Shown here: piece by piece, positions 24,321 through 36,619 of the stretch
Position numbering within the stretch: position 1 is the stretch's first letter
Layout: every line of letters starts with the position of its first letter
Origin: Lingula anatina
Taxonomy: Eukaryota; Brachiopoda; Lingulata; Lingulida; Lingulidae
Direction of reading: 5' to 3'
Assembly: GCF_001039355.2 (NCBI RefSeq)
Contig: NW_019774280.1
Location: 303,492-367,491, forward strand
Length of the DNA stretch: 64,000 bases
Made by a program: the position numbers and the translations under genes
Notes under the pieces: generated by a model
The model's input: the letters and a program-made list of their open reading frames with translations, nothing else
Database searches by the model: none
What the model was told of the DNA's origin: nothing

Positions 24321-25262
24321 TGACTGAGATGAGATGCGTGTAAATTCAACAGATAATAATAATAATAATTATAATATTAATAATAATAACACTTCAAGAA
24401 ACGTGTCAATATATGCGGTTTGTTAACTCTCTCTTGAGAATGCTTTGAGAAAAAAATAATGATGTAAAGCCACCTAACTGTTCAAAGCTTCTAAATGATT
24501 GAATTGGTTTTTGCAACCGCTATAATAATTATGCATCAAAACTGACTCAAACAAAGAGCGCTACCATCCTAAAAACTGACTGTCATAGTTTGAGAGAAAC
24601 GTGTGTTTGTCTACCACAGAATGCGCGCACTGACAAAGCAATAATGCTTATTAACCAATCAGATGCTAACAACGCTTAAAAAGTACCATCATTCTTGGTT
24701 GATTGTAAAAACACTCAGTTTGTTGGGTAGAAGTGAATTTCATGTTAAATACTAGTCACTGCTTGCTTCCTTCATTAAAAGACTGAAGACTGAAGACCGT
24801 AAACTACTGGTTATCCATTTCTATTATATCTACCAACTGTAAGTATCATTCATTATGTATGGACGGTGTAAACTACTATACAACACCTTACATATTTAAT
24901 TTAACCCCGTATAGAATTGATACTGGTGATATCCTGCTCATTTAAACAAATTGGTATTCAGAAATAGGCTAGCATAACGTAGTCGATAGTCTTTCGAAGT
25001 CGGTGCATGTTTTTATTTTCTATACATCACTAGAGCACAATAGTAAATAAATATCGCTTAATGCGTATTTCGATTATTATTGCTCGAACCATAGAGTGGG
25101 TACGTACCCGTTATTTTATTTAAGACGTTGTAAACAAAGTAGTTAGGTCTAAAGCTGCGTATAGAGTTAAAAGACATTATCTCAAAGTTGGTGAAGTACA
25201 GGTATCTTGGGACAATTTTATATCGTATCTGCCAGGGAACTTGGATTGATCCTTATAAAATC
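24320..25262 (+). repeat. left copy of gap-flanking 943-bp duplication
   Basis: Identical to 26091-27033 at a constant offset of 1771 bases, with one difference noticed near 25254. It includes a second copy of the A3 leader block (donor edge at 24838). Confidence 0.9.
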
Positions 25263-26055
25263 NNNNNNNNNNNNNNNNNNNNNNNNNNNNNNNNNNNNNN
25301 NNNNNNNNNNNNNNNNNNNNNNNNNNNNNNNNNNNNNNNNNNNNNNNNNNNNNNNNNNNNNNNNNNNNNNNNNNNNNNNNNNNNNNNNNNNNNNNNNNNN
25401 NNNNNNNNNNNNNNNNNNNNNNNNNNNNNNNNNNNNNNNNNNNNNNNNNNNNNNNNNNNNNNNNNNNNNNNNNNNNNNNNNNNNNNNNNNNNNNNNNNNN
25501 NNNNNNNNNNNNNNNNNNNNNNNNNNNNNNNNNNNNNNNNNNNNNNNNNNNNNNNNNNNNNNNNNNNNNNNNNNNNNNNNNNNNNNNNNNNNNNNNNNNN
25601 NNNNNNNNNNNNNNNNNNNNNNNNNNNNNNNNNNNNNNNNNNNNNNNNNNNNNNNNNNNNNNNNNNNNNNNNNNNNNNNNNNNNNNNNNNNNNNNNNNNN
25701 NNNNNNNNNNNNNNNNNNNNNNNNNNNNNNNNNNNNNNNNNNNNNNNNNNNNNNNNNNNNNNNNNNNNNNNNNNNNNNNNNNNNNNNNNNNNNNNNNNNN
25801 NNNNNNNNNNNNNNNNNNNNNNNNNNNNNNNNNNNNNNNNNNNNNNNNNNNNNNNNNNNNNNNNNNNNNNNNNNNNNNNNNNNNNNNNNNNNNNNNNNNN
25901 NNNNNNNNNNNNNNNNNNNNNNNNNNNNNNNNNNNNNNNNNNNNNNNNNNNNNNNNNNNNNNNNNNNNNNNNNNNNNNNNNNNNNNNNNNNNNNNNNNNN
26001 NNNNNNNNNNNNNNNNNNNNNNNNNNNNNNNNNNNNNNNNNNNNNNNNNNNNNNN
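25263..26055. other. assembly gap of 793 Ns
   Basis: A run of N. The same sequence on both sides suggests a haplotype or overlap duplication rather than a true tandem repeat. Confidence 0.99.
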
Positions 26056-26091
<36 letters not shown>

Positions 26092-26219
26092 TGACTGAGA
26101 TGAGATGCGTGTAAATTCAACAGATAATAATAATAATAATTATAATATTAATAATAATAACACTTCAAGAAACGTGTCAATATATGCGGTTTGTTAACTC
26201 TCTCTTGAGAATGCTTTGA

Positions 26220-26609
26220 GAAAAAAATAATGATGTAAAGCCACCTAACTGTTCAAAGCTTCTAAATGATTGAATTGGTTTTTGCAACCGCTATAATAAT
26301 TATGCATCAAAACTGACTCAAACAAAGAGCGCTACCATCCTAAAAACTGACTGTCATAGTTTGAGAGAAACGTGTGTTTGTCTACCACAGAATGCGCGCA
26401 CTGACAAAGCAATAATGCTTATTAACCAATCAGATGCTAACAACGCTTAAAAAGTACCATCATTCTTGGTTGATTGTAAAAACACTCAGTTTGTTGGGTA
26501 GAAGTGAATTTCATGTTAAATACTAGTCACTGCTTGCTTCCTTCATTAAAAGACTGAAGACTGAAGACCGTAAACTACTGGTTATCCATTTCTATTATAT
26601 CTACCAACT
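26220..26609 (+). promoter_or_regulatory. A3 promoter region and putative 5' exon
   Basis: Leader block with donor ACCAACT|GTAAGTATC (edge 26609), 1.8 kb before the A3 coding exon. Part of the gap-flanking duplication. Confidence 0.45.
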
Positions 26610-27149
26610 GTAAGTATCATTCATTATGTATGGACGGTGTAAACTACTATACAACACCTTACATATTTAATTTAACCCCGTATAGAATTGATACTGGTGA
26701 TATCCTGCTCATTTAAACAAATTGGTATTCAGAAATAGGCTAGCATAACGTAGTCGATAGTCTTTCGAAGTCGGTGCATGTTTTTATTTTCTATACATCA
26801 CTAGAGCACAATAGTAAATAAATATCGCTTAATGCGTATTTCGATTATTATTGCTCGAACCATAGAGTGGGTACGTACCCGTTATTTTATTTAAGACGTT
26901 GTAAACAAAGTAGTTAGGTCTAAAGCTGCGTATAGAGTTAAAAGACATTATCTCAAAGTTGGTGAAGTACAGGTATCTTGGGACAATTTTATATCGTATC
27001 TGCCAGGGAACTTGGATTGATCCTAATAAAATCCCAAACATAATTTTCATGTCGGGACCAAAACAGTTTCTTCCAGGATGTGTTCCACAAGGAATCTGTA
27101 TTCAACTGTTTGTCCACGATAAAACTAGTCAGAGGTTGATAATGTCCCA

Positions 27150-28068
27150 CATTGGGCGGCAAACTTTTTCTAACTTGTTCAGTCGGCAGCGGCCCTCTCC
27201 ATCTCCTCCCACCTGATGTTCCCTCTTTGCAGATCATTCTGGAAGGTTCTCCTCCGGTATATATCCTCGGTCTACCTCGTTTGCGCTTGCCTCCCGGTGG
27301 TACCCAAGTCCTAGCAGTTTTTGCATGCCCCTCAGCTGGTAGTAGAATGGTGTGTCCTGCCAATTTTATCCGACAAATGGTGACTGTTTCATGGTTTTGT
27401 GGTCTTGACTTTGCCTTCCTAAGCACTTCTTCGTTGGTGATATGGTCTCTGTATGAGATCTTCATTATTCGACGTAGGCACCTCTGATGAAAAGCAACCA
27501 GTCTTTTGTCCACTTTCACAGTGCTTTTCCATGTTTCGCTGGCATAAAGTACAGTTGGTAGTACTACTGCGTTATAAAGGCGTATCTTCAGCTGTGTGCT
27601 TATTGATGTCGATTTCCAGATATTGTTCAATCTTCTAAACACTGTATCTCAAACACCGACTCTGCTTTTGAAATCCATTTCAGCATCACCATTCCTGGTT
27701 ATCAGGCTTCATAGGTATGTCAATTGCGTTACTTCCCCAACAGGTTCAGTCCCAACATTTATTGCATTGGTGTAATGTTTTTAGCTCCCACGTACATCAC
27801 TTTACATCCAAATTTGCGAGCTGCTATTTCCAGATTAGACGTTAGTTGTTGTAGGCCATTTCATCCTTCGCCAGCAAGGCGATGTGGTCTGCGAAGTCTA
27901 GATAATTCAGTTCACTTCCATTTACCCAATTCACACCGGTTCCATCTTCTTCTGTAGCCTTTCTCATCACAAAGTCTACCACCATCAGGAATAAAAAAGG
28001 CGATAAAATGGACCCCTGTCTGACACCCGTCATGATGTTGAAGAACTATGTTGTTCCCGTCTTTTTTT
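27150..28068 (-). mobile_element. non-LTR reverse transcriptase fragment, inactive
   Basis: Minus strand: MTGVRQGSILSPFLFLM at about 28033, then LDFADHIALLA, so the second catalytic aspartate of FADD is histidine. After frameshifts, the frame from 27642 reads YNAVVLPTVLYASETW, then RCLRRIMKISYRDHITNEEV and a KRKRGRPRIY tail. It is the sister of 11186-12060 but keeps the piece deleted there. Lies in the A3 leader intron. Confidence 0.8.
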
Positions 28069-28440
28069 CTAACATTCCTATTGCGGATTTTTAAAAATCA
28101 TTTAAATCACCATTGCATTAAAATCATCAATTTTTTTTAGAATTGAATATCACACTTAATCAATTGATTTTTTATAACGTATATATAGTTAAATAGTGTT
28201 ACCAATAACAAAATAAGTGTTAACAAAAGCAGATTGAAATAAATCAATGAATGAAAACCCATGGACTTGTACTTGTCATTGAAATTTGCTGCTTGACAGG
28301 TCAAATCATGTTGTCGCCATGCATCGCTTCTACTAAAAGTTTATGTACAATAATTTTTTAAGATTACCGTATTGATCATATCATAATCTTTGTTCTAAAC
28401 ATTTGGCTATGACATTATTTTTCGTTTTAAATTTCAGAAG

Positions 28441-29851
28441 ATGGTAGGGACTTTGTCTGGCTTTCTGGTGGCAATATTTTTAACATCCACTCTGATTGAA
28501 GAAACTAAGTCTGTTTGTTGCAAAAAGGTGACCAAACTGTTTTGCGCAGACTGCACTAAGGTAGTATTTTAGTCTGACTTTATGTATTACTTTGTTTTTT
28601 TTATTCTTTGAGTGAAAAAAATTATTGATTAATAATACAGGTTACACTATCTGTTGTGAATGAATAGGCCTTTTACATGTGTAGAAGCGACCTGGTGTAT
28701 ATTTTCACTCTAAAGAAAGTAACAGTGTGCGTTTTCAAACCAGACGTAACAATACTTCTTATTGAGCATAACGTGTCATATTAATTGGCAATTAAACCAT
28801 AAACTTTTCAGAAATCGTACATAAAATTTCTGAGTAAACTTTTGTAGTTTTTTCTGACAGAATGTGAAACTCAACTTTGCAACATTTTCAGCTCATTGTC
28901 AAAATACACAAGGCTTAAGTATAACCCTACGTTACTGACGTGGCCAAAAATTAAAAAAAAAATTAAAAGGCCCTTCCTTGCCAAAACATCGGTTTTTGAT
29001 TGCTCTCTACATGAGAAATAAAAGGAATGGACTGCATTTTGCGCTGTATATGTTAAAATGTTTATGTAAATAGATGTGTTACTTTTGCCTTTAGGGAACT
29101 CCATATTGTGGATACGGCCGATGTAACATTTTCGGCTGTGCCTGTGCTGGAGGGTGTCGACGTGACTGCGGCAGACAATTAAGTGGATTTGTGTACGTAT
29201 TCTATGGACGTATGCTGTTTTATGCTGTTTTACATATTTTATGCTGCTCTCTCCCATCACTATTCTTTTCAATTGAAAATCCAACTTTGACGTAAACATT
29301 GATTTTGCTTTTACATTTCAATGTTTTAACATTTTGAGCATAACTCAATTGATATAAGCGTTGATTGGCAACGGGGGGAGCCCAGCAAGACCCCGCACTT
29401 CAATAGATTCTTACTTCCTTTTCTTTCTCCAAAACAACAAAGATTGAGCCAAATCATTTATCCAAACCTGTGCCCCACATATAATAGTAAATTGTACGCG
29501 AATTTTGTTTTGTTTTCCTGGGCTCCGTATCTCGAAAGGTTCGCTATGTTGCGCACGTGCGCAAGCGTCTCGATTCCATGGCCCCGTATCTCGAAATAGA
29601 ATCGGATATAGAATCGAGACACTTGCGCACGTTCGCTACATAGCGAACATTTCGAGATACGAAGCCCTGACTTCACTCGACATTGTTGTCGCCCACTCAA
29701 ATAAAACCCTGGAATGATAACTTACACACATAAATTTGCATATTTCAGACCTTTTCTCATCTCGGCGGTAGGGGTACCAACCAGGTGCACGTGTACAAAT
29801 AAACGGTCAGTGAGGGACACTGAAGTCGCCGGAACTGATCCAGAGATATAA
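28441..29851 (+). CDS. A3: Diedel-like secreted cysteine-rich protein, 106 aa
   Basis: Coding exons 28441-28560, 29095-29192 and 29749-29851 (exon 3 runs to 29870); intron phases 0 and 2. A signal peptide (MVGTLSGFLVAIFL...) precedes CC-x7-CADC. Exon 2 gives CGYGRCNIFGCACAGGC and CRRDC, with Gly to Arg inside the core relative to its sisters. Exon 3 gives CTC-TNKRS, an acidic stretch and TAA at 29849-29851. Exon 4 from 30297 is 3' UTR. Intron 1 begins GTAGTA, a weaker donor than the GTGGGC or GTAGGT of the sisters. Intron 2 carries a private short inverted-repeat insertion. Twelve cysteines are intact, so it is probably functional. Confidence 0.82.
29517..29669. mobile_element. 150-bp fold-back element in A3 intron 2
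   Basis: Long inverted arms of about 57 bases (GGCTCCGTATCTCGAAA at the left, its complement with few changes at the right) are flanked by CCTG at 29517-29520 and 29666-29669. A1, A2 and A4 have the uninterrupted site (TTTTCCTGACTTC or close), so this insertion is recent. Confidence 0.9.
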
Positions 29852-30296
29852 TCCCGTGATCTGGAGACAGGTAAGGAGTGACTGCAAGAATAAAACGTGT
29901 CTCAATTTTGACATACCGTATTTGGCATTTCCACTACTAAAATGTGTATTTCATATTACATCATATTTGTTTAATTCCCTGAATGAAACTTGTAGCTGTC
30001 ATCAGCTTTATAGAAAATTGAAAAAAAAAAAATGCAAACGCTACTTAATACGCTTTTACTAAAAAATATTGTCTGAATTGTTAACTCCTAACATTATACA
30101 TGTACGTCTTTTTAGCCTCCGTCCAATTTAATTATAATCAAATCACGCTAAACCGCAACTTCAGGTTAATTCAAATTATCTTCCCCATGGCCATGATTGT
30201 CAACCATTGCAAATTATATTTATAAAATATCTAGGTATTTGTTCGTATATGACACCCATTCTTTCCCGTCTATTTCATAATCCAACTCTGTTTCAG

Positions 30297-30560
30297 AAAC
30301 TAGAGCAATGCCCAAAGAAAGACGTGATACGGGCATGGACGCAGATGCTTAAATTGGTCTGGAATTGCTGAGAACCAGATGTATTTAAGTACAATCGTCA
30401 TTATTTTGCTTTTAAGGCATTATATTCAGATTTTCCGTAAAACCTTTTTCTATTATATTGTAACGAGTCTGTATTTCCCATAGCTTCTCTCTACGTGCTC
30501 TCCTGCCTCATGCTGTGAAACCATTTCTGTATGCAATAAAGATCTTGTCCGGAATTAAAT
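30297..30560 (+). terminator. A3 exon 4 / 3' UTR with poly(A) signal
   Basis: The acceptor TTTCAG ends at 30296; AATAAA is at 30535-30540. Confidence 0.75.
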
Positions 30561-31501
30561 CTTGTATAAGCATTCTCACTTTAAGATTCAGGGCTAGTAC
30601 CATCGTCAGTCGGACTACTGAAAAAATGGAACTTTGTTGTAAAAATCCTTAACGTTTTTTGCCTAGTGCAGAATTGTTATCATCGATCTTACATGAAATA
30701 TAGCAAAACGGTATGTTGGATTTCTCGACACAACCTTTTAGTTGACAGTACATTTATTTACCAAAAGCCAAAATCAAAGAAAGCGTGATAAAAAACGACA
30801 TAACTTTTTTAAAACGTACGAATGACTGGATGGGTTTTTGCAACCACTATAATAATTAAGCGTCAAAGTTATCCTAAACAAAAGTCACTGAAGCTTTCTA
30901 AAAACTAACAGCCATTAATCATTTGAAAAAAGCTCTTTTTTATTCTTCACATAATAAGGACATATTCATTACCAGCACGTGTTCGTTTAACTAAAAACAT
31001 TACTGCACAAAATCCCCCGGTTTATTGGACGATAATGATCTGTCAATTCTTGAATTTTGCAGTTCTCCTAATCCACGCACGTAAAATTTCGGAAACGACC
31101 ATGCCAATGTTGAGGCACGGTCTTGAGCAAAATAAAGTTATAAAGTGCAATAAATTAAGTTTGATTTTCAATCTATTCCTAAGCAATCATCAATATTTTA
31201 AGCAAGTACTAAAGAATACAACTACGACCTTCGAAGTTGAGTTTCCTAAGTACAGCTAAGTTACGGCGCAAAATGCAACAGTCCGGCCATGGTACGATTT
31301 TCATGCTACACACAAAAGATCCGACTGAGAAGCTGTCGTGTACATAAAATGGATAAGGATGAACTCCTTAATACCTTTTAAACAACCTGAAGAAACTACT
31401 GCACCCCAAAGATGAAAAGATCATTCTCCAATGGAAATACAAACGCGTTTTATACCAGAGCATCTGTAACCAACATAATACCTCCAGCTACAGTGACAAT
31501 T

Positions 31502-31547
<46 letters not shown>

Positions 31548-31608
31548 AGATAAATGAATAAATGAACACATAGTGCATTTCTGTTGGGTCGGCAGAGAAA
31601 ACCTTTCC

Positions 31609-31642
<34 letters not shown>

Positions 31643-32020
31643 GTATCAATACTTATCAATATAAGCGGTTTGTTAACTCTATATCTTTAAGGACTGACAA
31701 TGATGAAATAATGATGTTAAGCCTCTTAATTGTTTAAAACTTCTAAATGATTGAATTAGTTTTGCAACCACTATAATAATTATGCATCAAAGCTGTCTCA
31801 AACAAAATGCGCTACCAACCTAAAAACTGCCTGTCATGGTTTGAAAAAATACGTGTGTTTGTCTACCACTGAAATGGCGCACTGACAAAGCAATAATGCT
31901 CTTGCATTAACGTCCACAGCGTTGGCTGTACATTCATTACTGTTCAAAGAAAATGTGATCATACAGACCTATACGTGAACTTGCAGTCAGGTACTTGTAC
32001 ATTTCTAACAGAGGTGAGAT
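30560..32020. repeat. A3 3' flank and leader-type repeats, no gene
   Basis: The first 480 bases follow the A1/A2 3' flank, then diverge near 31050. No type B gene follows A3, unlike the other blocks. A CA run of about 21 units starts at 31504 and TAA repeats lie at 31611-31640. A partial leader block is at about 31680-31900. Confidence 0.65.
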
Positions 32021-32027
32021 GCGTGTA

Positions 32028-32266
32028 CACACACTGGACAATAGACGTGTCACCCCCCGATTCAGAGTAATCATGGTTATTAACCTGAAGAGGCGGAATA
32101 TAAGCAATGTCAAAATTTAGATACAGTTGAATAGTTCAGTCAGAGCAGTTTCTTTTGTGAAATTTTATGTTAATAAAATGATACCAGGAGCATATCATTC
32201 CACAGTCATTTATCTCCCCCAAAGTATTGGTTCATTAGGGGTGACACTTCTCTTGTCCGGTGTGTG
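32028..32266. mobile_element. TA-type short inverted-repeat element, third copy
   Basis: CACACACTGG at the left preceded by TA, CCGGTGTGTG at the right followed by TA; same interior as 22965-23203. Confidence 0.8.
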
Positions 32267-32529
32267 TAACTTCAACAGACCATATTGCTACACACTGCGA
32301 GAATTCTACGGAAGTACTTGAGGTATGAGTAGTCTTGTTGACACCAAAGTTTAACACGTCTAACTATGTACCATCACATAATATGATGTGCAACTTCAAT
32401 AATAATAATAATAATAATAAAAGCAATGATAAGATTAATAATAATAATACTTCGAAACTTATCAATAAACCTATCAATATAAGAGGTTTGTTAACTTTGT
32501 ATCTCTATAAGGATTGACTTAGCTTTGAG

Positions 32530-32887
32530 AAAAATAATGTAAAACCTCATACCCCTTTAAAGCTTCCAAATGATTGAATTTATTATTGGAACCGCTATAG
32601 TAATTATGTGTCAAAGCCGTCTCAAACAAAGAGCGCTACCATCCTAAAAACTGACTGTCATGGTTTGAAAGAAACGTGTGTTTGTCTACCACAGAACGCG
32701 CGCACTGACAAAGCAGTAATGCTCGTTAACCTTCAGATCACTTAAAAATATCATCATTCTCGGATGATTGGAAAAACACTCAGTTTGTTGGGTAGAAGTG
32801 AATTTCATGTTAAATACTAGTTACTGCTTGCTTCATTCATTACAAGGCTGAGACTGAAGACAGTAAACTACTGCTTATCTATTTCTA
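32530..32887 (+). repeat. second orphan type A leader block
   Basis: Near-identical to 23455-23822, including the point of divergence at the expected donor. It is followed by the same CA and TAA microsatellite region as 23830-24320, so a segment of about 1 kb or more was duplicated. Confidence 0.65.
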
Positions 32888-33324
32888 TTATATCTGAAAG
32901 GGCCGGGCTCTACGGCACGCTTCACCGGCCATGGTACAAGGTTCATGCTACACACAAAAGATCCAAAAAAGGTCGTCTACATACAATAGGATGAACTCCT
33001 TAATTCCTTTAAAACATCCTGAACAAACTACTGCACTACAAAGAGCAAAAGATCATTCTCTAATGGAAAGACAACCGCGTTATATACCAAAGCATCTGTA
33101 TTCAAGATAATGCTTTCAGCCACAGTGATAATTCAACACACACACACACACAATCAGATGAATGAATAAATGAATGCATAAATATGAAATTAAACTTTTA
33201 GTCCAGAAACTGCAAGCTCCAGGAGTTTATGCTGGGTCGGCAGAGAAGAGACTTTCCTCCTCCTCCTACTTCTACTACTACTAATAATAATGTGACTGAG
33301 ATGAGATACGTGTTACTTCAACGG

Positions 33325-33363
<39 letters not shown>

Positions 33364-33509
33364 TGACTGAGATGAGATGCGTGTAAATTCAACAGATAAT
33401 AATAATAATTATTATAATATTAATAATAATAACACTTTGAAACTTATCAAGAAACGTGTCAATATATGCGGTTTGTTAACTCTATATCTTTAAGGATTGA
33501 GAATGCTTT

Positions 33510-33891
33510 GAGAAAAAAATAATGATGTAAAGCCACCTAACTGTTCAAAGCTTCTAAATGATTGAATTGGTTTTTGCAACCGCTATAATAATTATGCATT
33601 AAAACTGACTCAAACAAAGAGCACTACCATCCTAAAAGCTGACTGTCATGGTTTGAAAGAAACGTGGGTTTGTCTACCACAGAATGCGCGCTCTGACAAA
33701 GCAATAATGTTCGTTAACCTACAGATCGCTTAAAAAGTACCATCATTTCCGGATGCTTGCAAAAACACTCAGTTTGTTGGGTAGAAGTGAATTTCATGTT
33801 AAATACTAGTTACTGCTTGCTTCATCCATTACAAGACTGAGACTGAAGACCGTAAACTACTGGTTATCCATTTCTATCATATCTACCAACT
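33510..33891 (+). promoter_or_regulatory. A4 promoter region and putative 5' exon
   Basis: Leader block with donor ACCAACT|GTAAGTATC (edge 33891). The leader intron is only about 580 bases, free of LINE insertions, and may be nearest the original layout. Confidence 0.45.
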
Positions 33892-34474
33892 GTAAGTATC
33901 ATTCATTATGTATGGACGGTGTAAACTACTATACAAAACCTTACAGATTTAATTTAACTTCGGATTGAATTGTTACTGGGGATATCCTTCTCATTAAAAC
34001 AATTTGGCATTCAGGTATAGGCTAGCATACCGTAGTCTGTCAAGGGCAAGCATATTTTTATTTTCTACTTATTCACAAGATCGTTCATTTTCAAACCAAA
34101 CAAATTGCCCTTATTCAGAACTACATCCCTATTGCGGATTTTTAAATCATTTAAATCATTATCGATTTTTAAGAATTGAATATCACATTTAGTGGGGTTT
34201 TTTTTACTACATATAGTGTTACCAATAACAAAATAAATAAGTGTTAACAAAAGCAGATTGAAAAAAATCAATAAATTCAAAGCCACGTAATTCTACTTGT
34301 CACTAATTCTTGCTGCTTGACAGGTCAAAACAAGTTGTCGCTATGTATCGCTTCTCGGGTTCCTTTGCCTACTCAAAAGTTATGTACAATACTATAATTA
34401 CCGTATTGATTATACCATAATCTTTGCTCTAAACCTTTGACTATGACATTATTTTTCGTTTTAAATTTCAGAAG

Positions 34475-35880
34475 ATGGTAGGAACTTTGGCTGGCTTTCT
34501 GGTGGCAATATTTCTAACATGCACTGTAATTGAAGTAACTGAATCTGCTTGTTGTCGTATTCATTCCAATTATTACTGCGCAGACTGCACCAGGGTGGGC
34601 ATTTGAATGTTTCTTTATGTATATAAAGATGTGCGTTTTAAAACCAGTCGTAACAATAGTTCTTTTGGAGCATAAAATGCCATATTAATTAGCGATTAAA
34701 TTTTTCGGAAAGCTCACATTACATTTAGTTGTTAACTTTTGTTTTTTTTTTGGCAGAATGTGAAACTCAACTTTGCTACATTCGGTATTATTTTCAGCTT
34801 ATTGTCAACATATGAAACATATAAAGTTTAAGGATATTGTATTCTTTTATTATCATCCAGATACCTAAAATGTTTTTTTCTGCACCAATTTATTCAGTAA
34901 TGCATCTTTCTTTGTGCCGATTTAAAACAATGTAAAAATTCCTCGAAAAGATAAAATATCGGCGTTTATAATTCTCGTTGCAATCTTTAAGCATAGGTAA
35001 CTCTATGACTTAATCGTCAATTTAACACCTGCCTTTTTTGAGGTGAGATAGCAATCGGTTTTGGATGTAACTTCATCCCTGAGCAAGATTTTATCACGAA
35101 AGTTACCAGGCTACAATCCCGTGGCGTCATTTTGGTTTAAATGTTTTTTACGGAATTATGAGGCCCTAATTACAGATCTGCATTAAACATAAGCATCATT
35201 TTTCTTTATCAACGATAAAATCTGAACTAAGATTTTTTTAATAAAAATCACTGGCAAATCACTGACACGCCTTCTGAAGTTGCTAAACAATAATTAATTA
35301 CCTCCTAGCACTGAAAATGGCACTTAACAACAATTCCCTCACTTCCTAAAACATTTTTGTTGTTCGCTACATTAACAATTAAACACATTTATTGATGTGT
35401 TATTTTTGCCCTTAGGGGACTCCATATTGCGGATACGGCGGATGTAATATTTTCGGCTGCGCCTGTGATGGAGGATGTCGACGTGACTGCGGTCCAAAAT
35501 TTAGTGATTTTCTGTATGTATTCAATGGGCTTATACTGGGGGGGGGGGGGGGCACAGCGGGACCATACCCCTCCGATAGATCCTTACTTCATTTACTCCC
35601 AAACTCCAAAACAACAAAGATTAAGACAAATTATTTATCCAAACCTGCGCCCCACATATAATAGTAAACTTGTCCTCGAATATGGTTTTGTTTTCCTGAC
35701 TTCACACGACATATTTATCGACCACTTAAATAAAACCATGAAAAAGTAATTTACACAAATAAATTTGCATATTACAGAGAAGTGGGGCGTGTGGGTGGGA
35801 GATATGCAACAAAGTGCAAGTGTACAAATAAACGGTCAGTGAGGGACGCTGACGACGCCAGTACTGATCCAGAGATATAA
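34475..35880 (+). CDS. A4: Diedel-like secreted cysteine-rich protein, 106 aa
   Basis: Coding exons 34475-34594, 35416-35513 and 35778-35880 (exon 3 runs to 35899); phases 0 and 2. A signal peptide (MVGTLAGFLVAIFL...) precedes CC-x7-CADC. Exon 2 gives CGYGGCNIFGCACDGGC and CRRDC. Exon 3 gives CKC-TNKRS and an acidic stretch to TAA at 35878-35880. It is the most diverged type A copy at the protein level: the CC-x7-C loop (RIHSNYY) resembles type B more than its type A sisters, and an extra cysteine lies inside the signal peptide. Twelve mature cysteines are kept. Intron 2 has a long G run at about 35538-35552. Confidence 0.83.
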
Positions 35881-36349
35881 TCCAGTGATCTAAAAACAGG
35901 TAAGGAGTGACTGCAAGAATAAAGCGTGACTCAATTTTGACATACTGAATTCTGCATTTCCACACCTTAAATTTGCATTTCATATTACATCATATTTGTT
36001 AAATTCTCTGAATGAAACTTGCAGCTCTTATCAGCGTCATGGAAAATTGAAAAAAAGACAAGCGCAACCTAACTGAACATTGACAATTTTCGCTTTTGCT
36101 CAAGACAAAAAAACAATGTTTTGGTCTTAATTGTTAACCCTTTATATAATGCATGCACGTCTTTTTAGCTTCCGTTCAATTTAATTACAATCAAATTATG
36201 CTTAACCCCAATTTGAGGTTTATTCAAATTATCTTAACCAGGGCCATGATTGTCAACCATTGCAAATTAAATTTATAAAATATCTTGATATATGTTCGTA
36301 TATGATACCCATTCTTTCCCGTCTATTTCATAATCCAACTCTGTTTCAG

Positions 36350-36615
36350 ACACTAGAGCAATGCCCAAAGTAAGACGTGATACGGGCGTGGACGCAGATG
36401 GTTAAATTGGTCTGGAATTGCTGAGAACCAGATTTGTTCAAGTAAAATGGTCATTATATTGATTTCAAGGCATTATATTCAGATTTTCCTTAAAACCTTT
36501 ATCTATTTTATTGTAACGAGTCTGTATTTCCCATAGCTTCTCTCTACGTGCTCTCCTGCCTTATTCTGTGAAACAATTTCTGTTTGCAATAAAGATCTTG
36601 TCCGGAATTAAATTT
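36350..36615 (+). terminator. A4 exon 4 / 3' UTR with poly(A) signal
   Basis: The acceptor TTTCAG ends at 36349; AATAAA is at 36588-36593. Confidence 0.7.
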
Positions 36616-36619
36616 TGTA

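Noticed and set aside
25188-26120. Three frames of about 300 codons
   Set aside because: They are translations of the N gap plus TAA repeats.
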